From Siniperca chuatsi (Eukaryota; Chordata; Actinopteri; Centrarchiformes; Sinipercidae): DNA of 64,000 bases. Position numbers and translations under genes: made by a program. Position 1 is the first letter of the stretch, and every line of letters starts with the position of its first letter. Shown here piece after piece: positions 52,801 to 61,330 of the stretch. The stretch is from positions 9,437,501-9,501,500 of the forward strand of contig NC_058042.1 in assembly GCF_020085105.1 (NCBI RefSeq), in the 5' to 3' direction. The notes below the pieces were generated by a model. That model worked only from the letters and a program-made list of their open reading frames with translations, was not told where the DNA came from and ran no database searches.

Positions 52801-54920
52801 CTTGACGGAAGATGAGCATTTTGTGTTGCTCAACTGATAATTGAAAACATTTTTTATTGCAGTTTACAAATATTACTGATGTAAACAAACCTTAAATTAA
52901 AAACTTGTGTGATTAAAAACTTTACTTGTTGTCGAGTCTAAGTTTCTGTATTAAAAAAAGACCTTGGGAGTGACAGCAGGTTCTGATCTCTCGTTGAATT
53001 TGGGTTACAGGGGTTGAACTTTGTTTGAATTTGAATCACTCTGTGATTCAAATTCAAACAAAGTGACATTTGCCACCTTTTAGAGTGGCAAATGTCACCT
53101 TCTCATTCAGTGTGACCGTGTGTGTGCTGTTGTCTTTCATTGCTATTAGGTAACAGAAACAGGAAACAGATGCATCAGTGTGGTTTGATGAAGCAAAGAT
53201 CTAAAGTCCAGATCAAAGGCCAGAAGTAAAGTCACAGGCTTTTGATACTAGCAAGCTGGGAATGCACCAGACACTACCATTGGTAAAAAAAAATAATAAA
53301 GACTACATGGCTTGCCCTGACAATTTACAAACAAATTGCTACAAATTGCGTAGAGGGCAACCTGGTGGCTCACATACCTAAAAAAGGTATATATCTAACT
53401 GTATCGCTGGACTAAAATCTATCCAGTGGTCTTTATTGCTCACATTTGTCTCTCTTTTCTCTTTTGACTTTTCACTGTACTTTGCTCTGTTGCTATTGTT
53501 AGACTCTATTTAACTATGTTTCTGCCTGTGTTTTGTCTGGTAGTGATCCATTTATTATTGGAGGCTGCCTTGATATATGCACTTGCAACATCATTGCTGC
53601 TTTAACGTCAAGGATTAAAATTAAAACAAGTTGTAGAATCCATCCTTAACAATCTGCTGAGGCATATCTGTGACTCTTATTTTTTGTCAAATTAATCTAA
53701 TAAAAAAGGCAAAAAATCAGTTCTTGTAGATTTTTTAAAAAAAAACAAGTCAACACCAAGACAAGCTAACACCAAGATGCACTTAAAGAAAAAGTCATTT
53801 GTTCTGTATTGTTCTCCATGTTAGCCAAATCCCCTGTGAGCATGTTCCCAAACACAGCCAATCAAAAATGCTGTTGACTCTGTTAACCTCACAACATCCC
53901 TCCTATGCTTTCCACTGTGTAATTGATCTCTGTTATGCAACACCGCAGGATGTCATTATGAGCTACAAACCTGGCTAACAACACAGAGACACAACACAGA
54001 TGATGCAGACGGGTTCCAGGACTTCCATTATCTCAGTTCAACTACACACCGGGGCATACATTTCTGTGACTAAAATATGGCTGTTCGGGAGGGAATGATA
54101 ACAAGCCAGACACAAATGTAAACATCAGTGTGTCCTTACGATTCACTGACACTGCAGCTGAAAGGCAAAGGGCTCAGTAACAATGGGTTATATAAGCAGA
54201 CACTCATGATGAAGGTTTGAAGAGAGCCACCCTACAGAGCTGAGTTCCTCTGGAGCCCAGCTGCTAACCTGGTTTAACCTACACAGGGAAGACCCGCCCC
54301 CCCACTGCCCTGTACCAACAACCACTGGTTTGCATCAGTTATTATAATCTCAGATAGAAGATTGAAATTGTAGTAGACATCAGAGTTACCCTGAAGGGGA
54401 GTCTTGTATTTTCTTATATGCAAATGTCCTTGCACTGTGGTTAATGAGTCTATTTGTAATGCAAGTATGACAAACCCAGTCTACCTTTGGGATAACCCCG
54501 AAAACAGCCTTGTGTTTAATTCACACTAGAGCTGACGTTAAAGCCAGACATCTCTAGTACAGACATGTGGCACACTGAGGAACACTGATGACAGATGGGA
54601 TCACCGCCAGACAAACCGCTACCTTCACTGCAGCCCCAGATGGCCGACCAGCAGTGCCATTTCCATGGAAAGGCCTTCAGTGACAGACATAGAGATGATA
54701 ACGTAACTCACTCTTTGGTCAGCTGAGGACAGGACTTGAGAAGGAAGCGGTTGAGGGCTGTGTCCTGGTAGGTGAGGTCCGGGGGCGCAGTGGGGCTCTT
54801 GAGGTTCAAGCAGCGGACGATGATGTAGAGCACCGTGGCCACTGCAGCCAGCTTCATGCCGTCGAACATTGCTGGCAGCTCGGGAGAGATAGTGTTCACG
54901 TCTGAATCGTGGGTATTCAT
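43879..54920 (-). CDS. abhd2: Alpha/beta hydrolase domain-containing protein 2 (monoacylglycerol lipase), complete
   Basis: Nine coding exons on the minus strand: 54,920-54,712, 51,369-51,194, 50,494-50,327, 49,693-49,510, 48,472-48,380, 47,697-47,596, 47,387-47,318, 47,218-47,134 and 44,087-43,879. The total is 1,296 nt, 431 aa plus stop (human 425). One N-terminal membrane anchor lies at about 22-38 (MKLAAVATVLYIIVRCL). The hydrolase fold carries PPLLWGKSGHLQTALYGK, the nucleophile elbow GFSLGG with Ser212, the acid Asp347 in NSADDPLVHDS, and the His378 in LHGGHLGFF, so the catalytic triad is intact. Known role: ABHD2 is a membrane serine hydrolase that cleaves 2-arachidonoylglycerol and other acylglycerols and acts as the progesterone-responsive lipase of human sperm. 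Residues 283-293 differ from mammals and are three shorter. It lies tail to tail with rlbp1, as in human. Start chosen at MNTHDSD because ELPAMFDGMKL then aligns; the upstream in-frame Met lies in intron. Confidence 0.96.
44508..44871. mobile_element. Tc1/mariner-type remnant, abhd2 last intron
   Basis: TA-bounded ends: CAATATGGCCAAAAGTATGT after TA at 44,508-44,509, and as complement CACTACATGGCCAAAAGCAT before TA at 44,870-44,871. On the plus strand a piece of Tc1-like transposase is readable, SAQSPDLNPI near 44,618-44,645. There the usual glutamate after PDLNPI (last residue of the DDE triad) is lysine, and a stop follows soon after. An internally deleted, inactive copy. Confidence 0.85.
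44872..47133 (-). other. abhd2 last intron, remaining part
   Basis: Contains a GT microsatellite at 46,058-46,075 and T-rich segments (near 46,610 and 46,660), otherwise unremarkable. No hidden exon with a matching phase was seen. Confidence 0.45.
46058..46075. repeat. (GT)n microsatellite
   Basis: A short pure GT run in an abhd2 intron. Confidence 0.85.
47800..47935. repeat. Possible short interspersed repeat
   Basis: 'gggactgtccgaaaattatt', 'ggggtggaagaggggggctg' and 'agcaagaccgtccacag' look like a dispersed fish repeat I have the impression of having met elsewhere, but no inverted ends or duplication are visible. Weak call in abhd2 intron between 47,698 and 48,379. Confidence 0.25.
51370..53017 (-). 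other. abhd2 first coding intron, distal part
   Basis: Gene-free intronic sequence; no exon or element boundary recognised. Confidence 0.45.
53018..53098. repeat. Two adjoining perfect hairpins
   Basis: Hairpin 1 has 22-bp perfect arms (53,018-53,039 and 53,043-53,064) around a 3-base loop. Hairpin 2 has 14-bp perfect arms (53,063-53,076 and 53,085-53,098) around an 8-base loop. They overlap by two bases. Both lie in the large abhd2 intron. Confidence 0.9.
53099..54711 (-). other. abhd2 first coding intron, proximal part
   Basis: No exon, repeat boundary or regulatory motif cluster recognised. Confidence 0.4.
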
Positions 54921-55613
54921 GATTATTCTGAAAAACAAAAACAGTGGACCAATGAATTAAGAACTGCATTTTTAAAACAAACTTGTACTCCCTTTCATAA
55001 TATAAATATTCATTCATAAAAAGCACCTGTGACTGCGTTCTTGGGTAACTGTGATTAAGTCAGAGATGGGATAAAGCACAGAAATGGACAAGAGAAATAT
55101 CTGATGATGTCTGACTGATCTAAATACTCCTCTTGGTGCCCAAGGCTCTGTAGCAACAGATCTGTGAGAATACAGAATGAGAGCAACTCAGCCAGATAAA
55201 GCACAGTTATTTAATATACTCACCTTAATTACATTACAGCTAACGAAGTGCCAATAGGAAGCCTCGCTACATAGAAGATAGAGGTGCTGACATTATTTTG
55301 ATTTTGGACTGAATAACATCACTTCTAATGCAATGCTCAAATACAGTTATACCTTAACACAATATGTTCAAAGCATTAAACAAAGAGCTGTGAAAATAAA
55401 GAAAAAACAGGAACTGTAAAGAGTACAGAAGGGCCACAGTATCTCCTGTTACCACGAAAGAAGTTGTGTTAAGAGGATTTCACAAAAATAGATGACACAT
55501 AGTAGCCACATAAAAGTGCCATTAAAAGAAAATGTGCTGTAACTGTGTGTTGCTACCATTGGTACAGATGATGAATAAAATGCAAAGCTGAAAAAAACGT
55601 GGCTTTTACTTAC

Positions 55614-55658
55614 ATTTTATGCTCAAGTTAGCCTCCAATAACGACTTCTTCCAAAAGT
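55614..55658 (-). other. abhd2: Possible abhd2 5' UTR exon
   Basis: A 45-bp segment bounded on the minus strand by CATATTTTCAG| acceptor and |GTAAGTAAAAG donor. It lies between the coding start exon and the probable first exon at 57,122. Splice signals alone support it; it could be skipped or spurious. Confidence 0.35.
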
Positions 55659-55885
55659 CTGAAAATATGAAGTGGTGAAGTCACAGTGATGTGGTCAAAC
55701 CTAAAGACAAACACAGAAAATACATTGACCCCTTGATTATAGTAATTGACCAGTATTCTTTTCCATTTTTCCTTCCTCCAGCATCCTTATGATGCCTGTT
55801 CAGTGTCTTCTTATTCCAGTGTCTTGTCACAAACTGACTCTAGATAAGATGCACCAGTAAGCATGATGACCACAGTAATTTAATT

Positions 55886-55965
55886 TAGTGCTGAAATGAT
55901 CAGTTGATTAATGGGTTTTGATATCGGATTAATCGTTGGTGGTCAATCGTTATCAAGTTAAAACA
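55886..55965. mobile_element. Fragment of the 'TAGGGCTGCAACTAA' hAT-like family
   Basis: TAGTGCTGAAATGATCAGTT with 'ggattaatcgttggtggtca' matches the left part of the family defined at 16,640. The right half is absent. Confidence 0.5.
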
Positions 55966-57121
55966 CTATTCAAAGCTTCACATTTATGAAGTATTCTTGC
56001 TTTTCTCTGTTCAGGTCAATCTAATTAAAATAATTTTGTTTATTTTTGGCTGGTGGTCAGAGGTAATTAGAGACAAATTGATCGTGAATCACCACCACAT
56101 TATATTGCTTAACACCAGTGTCTTTGACCTCAAACTACCTAAAAAGATATCAGGATATGGAATATTTATCTGCTCACATGTTTCTGTTCCTTTAAAGCAA
56201 TAAAGTGCATGCTGTTTTACTCTACCAATCCTGTTAATAACAACATATATCAGTAAAGCTTTAAGCTCTATTAATTTAAGTGTGTTACAACAGAGAGGAA
56301 GTTGTTGCCACTGCTCTCAGAAAACTGGAATTTAAGATTATCACCTACAAAATAGCTTTAGCCTCAGTGTTTTAGAAGTAATTGATTTATGCAACATGTA
56401 AAAACAACTCAGCCCCAAATAGAAATCCCCAGCTTCACAAAATTAGATTCATTAAATAACCAGCCCCACATCCACACAGCTAATGCATGTCTCCTCCTCT
56501 GCAAACAATTCCAGTGAGTATATCTGACAGTTGTGCCTAGCTAATGCCAAGAGAAAGTGTGCTTATTATGAGCCACAGTGTGTCACTTAATAAACGATCG
56601 AATTTGGCATCAGAGCAGCTGCTAATATTAGCTCTTCCTTCTTTGTCACGACTCACAACAAGCCAGAGAGGAGTTTACAGCCACAAGGGCACATATATGA
56701 GGTTAGTTACCGTCAGCTAGCTAACCTAGAGAGAAAGGAGTTATAAATAGGCACATTTCTGGACGAAAACAACGGACGTTAACCCGTGCACCTGTGTTAT
56801 GTTTGTTAGCAGGCCAACAATCCCCGCCGCATCTTCGTTCGCCCTACTGCTCCAGAAAATCAAAACCATGTCGCTATTTGGACGAGCTTTGTGACCACCC
56901 TGAATATTTTGCGCAGTAACTTTACATTGTGGCAACATACACACGAAAAGCAGCCCCGTTACACCTGTTTCTTTTCTTAACCTTAGTTTTCTGTAGCCTA
57001 TTTTGAGAGGCAGATTATCTGACAGTCTTTAACGGTCCGTGTTTCTGCCGTTAATTATCGACCTAATGAGGTAGCATCATCACAAACACAGCAGCAGCAT
57101 CTTTAGCTTAAGGTTACTTAC
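55966..57121 (-). other. Probable abhd2 first intron (5' UTR)
   Basis: Gene-free sequence between the two candidate 5' UTR exons. No element recognised apart from the hAT fragment at its edge. Confidence 0.4.
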
Positions 57122-57350
57122 CTCGTCCGGGAGAAAAAATAAATCAGCTCCTTGCTGCGACAGCCCCTAGTTATATTCGTGGCATTTCTTTTGTTTGTTT
57201 GTTTGTTTGTTTGTCTTGCGTGCCTCTAAATCATGGATGTCTGATGTGTATGACGCACTCTGATTCACAGAGACGATGCTAGCCACACTAGCTGAAGTAG
57301 CAACAGCAACTCCGACATCTCCGACACCACTTCCTAGAAGAATCTAGATT
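57122..57350 (-). promoter_or_regulatory. abhd2: Probable abhd2 first exon and core promoter
   Basis: On the minus strand a strong donor CGGACGAG|GTAAGTAACC ends at 57,122, consistent with a non-coding first exon. CpG-bearing sequence follows upstream: a CRE-like TGACGTA half-site (about 57,394-57,400) and a GC-box-like CCACGCCCC (about 57,431). No TATA box. The exact transcription start is unknown; promoter elements extend to about 57,440. Confidence 0.5.
57186..57213. repeat. (TTTG)n short tandem repeat
   Basis: About six TTTG units within the presumed abhd2 first exon/promoter area. Confidence 0.9.
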
Positions 57351-57440
57351 CTAGAATTTGCATACCGTTCCATTCCCATTGGTTAAAAATGCCGATGACG
57401 TAGCAGCGGAGCGCCGGGTCAGCCTGTTTCCACGCCCCTT

Positions 57441-58689
57441 AATGTGTCAAACAAATGTTATTTTGCACATTACATTTCTTTTGCCATTATAATGTTGTTG
57501 TTTTTTGTTGTTGGTCTTTTTATTACAATATATGTTGTCTGTTCCAATTGATCTTTTTTATGTGTTCCAGAGAAAAATGTTGCAGTACGTTGCAAGTCGC
57601 AGCATTTTTGACAAACATGTTGCAAACAATAACCAAATTAATATGTTTTATAGCATTTCCTCTGTGGATATATTAGTTAGTTAGTGTGATGGACCTACAG
57701 ACAAAGAGATCCTTCCTGAACGTGACAGGAACGTGAGCTGAAACCTGTTACGTAACATTTCAACTCCACTGATCTCCATATACTGGCATGTACCAGCCAG
57801 ATAATGTTATAATTTACTGGCTACCAGATACTTTTTGGTTTTTATTTCTTTATCAGGAAATACAACTGATGTTTAATTTACACTTCCTCTTTCAACTTTA
57901 GGGCATACACATACACTGCAAGGCATGGCAAGTGTACATTTTACAAGAGCTTGTTTCTTACTGGATGTACAGTATACTGCTGTTTAGTTAGATATTTAAT
58001 TAAATCACAGCTCTGAAGTGACAATCGAGTCTTAAGTTAACCGTGGCCATTGGGACAAACTCGAGAAGATACAGTCCCTGTTGCAATTACAGTATAATAT
58101 CCACCTGATGGCGACAGAGTTGAACAGATTCTTTTATGAATTTCTAAAGTAAACTATTCTATTGAAAATGTTTATGTCTACACTTCGGATATGGGTTATA
58201 TAGGCTATGGGTTTTAATATATTTCCAATTATTTTTGACCAGTTGTCATATTTTTCAGAGCCTATAGGATACTTATATATAAAAATAACATAACAATAAT
58301 TATATTATATAGCAACAAAGTTACAACGTGCTTTACATGGTTGAACCAGGAGTCGAACATTTCAGGACTGCAGTGATTAAAATAATACAAAAATAAAATA
58401 CCCAACAATAATGTAATATGTCATTTGTATGCCTCAACTATGTCTTTTCATAAACCCCTTAGAGTGAAATTCCTCTAGTTGGAAACAAGATGAATCATAC
58501 ATATGATTCGGCCCCACCCATTAAGCGATATAAGCAGTTGCTTAGGACGCCCTGCTCTCTGGGGGCCCCCTAAAAAGATTTTTTTTAATGAACACAAAAC
58601 AATAACAAAATAAAAATTGACAAAATTTTGTGCCATTTTTGCCAACAACTAGTGACAAAACAATGAGCTCAGAGACGGGGAAAAGGACA
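57441..58689. other. Gene-free stretch between abhd2 and LINE remnant
   Basis: AT-rich. At 58,510-58,570 a GC-rich phrase ending 'ctctgggggccccct' resembles, loosely and inverted, 'ggggggccccccaacta' at 60,030. These could be the two ends of an older element now split by the LINE and the hairpin insertion. Confidence 0.35.
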
Positions 58690-59345
58690 GTTTAGGTATA
58701 AGTAAGGCACGGCACGTTTATTTGTATAGCACATTTAAACAACAAGGCAATTCAAAGTGCTTTACATAAAACATAAAAGCAACATAGGGCAATACAAAAA
58801 GACATTTGAATACAATTAAAAAGAGTTAAATAGAAAATAAAAACAAGATGAAACAGGAGAGTAAAAGTTACAGTGCAGTGTAAGAAATGAATCATTATTT
58901 AATTTAATAAAAGGCAGCAGCAAACAGAAAAGTCTTCAGCCTATTGATTTAAAAGAACTAAGAGTTGCAGCCGACCTGCAGTTTTCTGGGAGTGTGTTCC
59001 AGATATGTGGTGCATCAAAACTGAACGCTGCTTCTCCATGTTTAGTTTTGACTCTGGGGACAGAAAGCAGACCTGTCCCAGACAACCCAAGAGGTCTGGA
59101 TGGTTCGTAACGTAGCAGAATATCAGAAATGTACTTTGGCCCTAAACCATTAAGTGCTTTATAAACCAACAGTAGTATTTTGAAATCAGTTCTTTGACAG
59201 ACAGGAAGCCAGTGTAAAGACCTCACAACTGGAGTGATGTGATCCTGAAGACCTGTAAAGACCCCGTTACAGTAGTCGAGTCTACTGAAGATAAATGCAA
59301 GTTTTTCCAAATCCTGCTGAGAGATAAGTCCTTTAATCCTGAAGT
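58690..59345 (-). mobile_element. L2/CR1-like LINE 3' fragment, minus strand
   Basis: On the minus strand an open frame (59,310-58,936) reads the C-terminal end of a fish LINE reverse transcriptase: FIFSRLDYCNGVFTGL, then DHITPVVRSLHWLPVCQRTD, FKILLLVYKALNGLGPKYI, TGLLSVPRVKTKHGEAAFS and WNTLPENC. Between FTGL and DHITPV about twenty residues usual in relatives are missing without loss of frame. The 3' tail (58,700-58,760) ends in the characteristic 'tgctatacaaataaa'-type sequence on the minus strand. A 5'-truncated, inactive copy. Confidence 0.85.
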
Positions 59346-59379
59346 AAGTAATTTACTGTTCCTCCCAGGAATCTGTGGT

Positions 59380-59400
59380 TAAATAAATAAATAAATAAAT
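59380..59400. repeat. (AAAT)n short tandem repeat
   Basis: Five AAAT units. Confidence 0.9.
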
Positions 59401-59694
59401 CATATTTTGCTGTTGTCTTAGATGATAAGTTAAACAAAATTAATGAACAAGACAAAAGCGGAAGTCAACACAAACTGGGATAAGTATCTGAACTTCACAA
59501 GCTATTCTTCAACAGTTTGCATCTTTTTGGTTGTGTCATATCAATTCTACATTCAGACTTCTTACACATGAAGACAGGTGAGATTCAGCCCTTTCCAGTG
59601 AGAACATTGCACCAAAATATGCATCAAACTTTAATCACATCAAACAAAAGTCCCTGTGAAGGACCATTCATAGGGTTAGGGGGTAACAGAAAAA

Positions 59695-59891
59695 TACTAT
59701 ATTTACTATAAGACGGTGAAGTCCCTCATTCGTCCAGGAGTGTTCCATAGTAGGAAAGGTTTCAGTCGTAGTCATCTGGACAATGTTTTCAAATTCAAGA
59801 CGTTTCTTCTGGATGGGAGCCGAAACGTCTTGAATTTGAAAACATTGTCCAGATGACTACGACTGAAACCTTTTCTACTATATTTACTATA
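59695..59891. mobile_element. 165-bp insertion with 52-bp perfect foldback and 16-bp target duplication
   Basis: A 16-bp direct repeat TACTATATTTACTATA (59,695-59,710 and 59,876-59,891) flanks the insert 59,711-59,875. Inside are two perfectly complementary 52-bp arms (59,755-59,806 and 59,822-59,873) with a 15-base loop TTCTGGATGGGAGCC. The first 44 bp of the insert are outside the arms. No poly(A) tail or open frame. The duplication length is like that made by LINE-type target-primed insertion rather than by hAT or TTAA elements. Confidence 0.85.
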
Positions 59892-61100
59892 GTCTATTTA
59901 AAGACAGTGTTGCTGCTAAAACGTCCCACTTCTTTACATGCTCATTTGTACATTATGTGTGCTTAAACTAATATTTACAATACACAAGTTGGTTTGGTGC
60001 CATGTGAAGTGGCAACACGTTACAATGAGGGGGGCCCCCCAACTAAATTCCGCTTAGGGACCCCAAAAGTCCTGGGCCTGCCCTGCATCTGTTTCTTCAT
60101 TATAATATAACCACTGGTGGGACAGTTATGGTCTTTCAAATTAGAATATTTGCCAGTGATCCAAAGTTAATGAGTGGTAGCCTAATGTTTGGTGTTTGCA
60201 ATACTCCTGCCAGTGCCCTGGACCAAAGGAAATAGTGGCCTCAGAGCTGGAGTTGGTTGGGCGCTGCACTCTGTTTTTAAATAGTTGGCATGGGACAAAG
60301 GCAGAGCGTTCCCACGGGGATTGGCTCAAATTAACCAAATTGTCAAATCACTTCAATTTTCACGCTTCTCTTCCAAATTTAATGTTGGGAGTGGGACGGC
60401 CTTCCTGTGCCTCCAGACCTCACAAATAAAGCCTGTAAGTGAAACATGACAATATTTTCTTTGATGTGTGTTTAAATGTCATTCTGTGCTACAGATATTT
60501 TTAGATTTTCATTTTCACCTGGAAAGGCTGCTCAAAATAACCCATAGTCAATAATCTGTGGGGCTAATTCAAAACCCCGCCTACCCTGTCATTCTGGGGT
60601 TAGTGGTGCCTTCAAATGCTCGCCATAAAACAGGTTATTTAATAACGCAAAATGTTTCTCGTGCATTAAGCTCGGGATGGATAACCAGCTAGACTGTTTG
60701 ATGTATTGCAATGACTTTCATTTTAGATCACCACATAGGCCTACTTAGGAGCTTATTTATGTTGAAGAGATAGAGACCTGTAGCTGGTGTTTTTAGGTTA
60801 ATATTATAGTGAAATATAGGCCTACAAGTAAAAATAAATATCAAATAAACTAGTCAAGTGCAAAAAGATACAAAAAACCCCCATCTTGCCTAAATTGAAT
60901 TTGCAGCTGTTGTTTCAAGTTGCAAGAATGACCAAAAATGTAAAACAACTCTTAATGAATCAAAGAGCAAAAATATATAATTGCACAAAGGTCAAACAAT
61001 AGGCCAGCATGAATTAATATGCAAGGAGACGTCCCTTCTATTACTGTCTCTCTGTCTCCACCCCTAAAACGTCACAAGTCGTTAACTCGGGTATCTAGAA
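59892..61100. other. Gene-free stretch
   Basis: No exon seen. The GC-rich phrase near 60,025-60,090 is mentioned with 57,441-58,689. The remainder is unremarkable. Confidence 0.4.
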
Positions 61101-61248
61101 AAATCCCGGCTCAGTCATTTATCACTTCGTCTTCCTTCACACGCCAGTGAATCCCAATATTTCCGACAGCACTTTAAGGCAGCATTAGTTAGACGTTCAG
61201 CTCCGAACAAACAATCCTGCGGAACAAACAAAGTCAGGGAAAACAAAT
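61101..61248 (+). promoter_or_regulatory. Probable promoter/5' UTR of the signal-peptide gene
   Basis: Moderately CpG-containing stretch before the ATG at 61,249 (ACGTCAC near 61,069, CCCGGC near 61,106). No TATA box was identified with confidence. Confidence 0.35.
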
Positions 61249-61330
61249 ATGAAACGTCCCGGAAATGTAAAAACAGCGATTTTAACAACATTTAACGTTG
61301 CCCTTCTTCTTTGCCTTCATTCAGTCAGAG
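61249..61330 (+). CDS. First coding exon of a secreted protein, probably mfge8 (partial)
   Basis: ATG in good context (AAATATGA) opens 27 codons and one base, ending at a strong donor GTCAGAG|GTAAGTAC. The peptide has a basic start (MKRPGNVK) and a hydrophobic core (ALLLCLHSV), a typical cleavable signal peptide. The exon ends in phase 1, as expected before an EGF-type exon. MFGE8 (lactadherin, a phosphatidylserine-binding secreted bridge for clearing apoptotic cells) lies head to head with ABHD2 in human, and this exon has just that position and orientation. No EGF or discoidin exon appears in the remaining 2.7 kb, so identity rests on position. Other secreted genes such as hapln3 are possible. 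Confidence 0.5.

Noticed and set aside
57335-57362. Heat-shock element at the abhd2 promoter (TTCTAGAA with nearby GAA units)
   Set aside because: Only one properly spaced inverted pair is present; the third unit is out of register.
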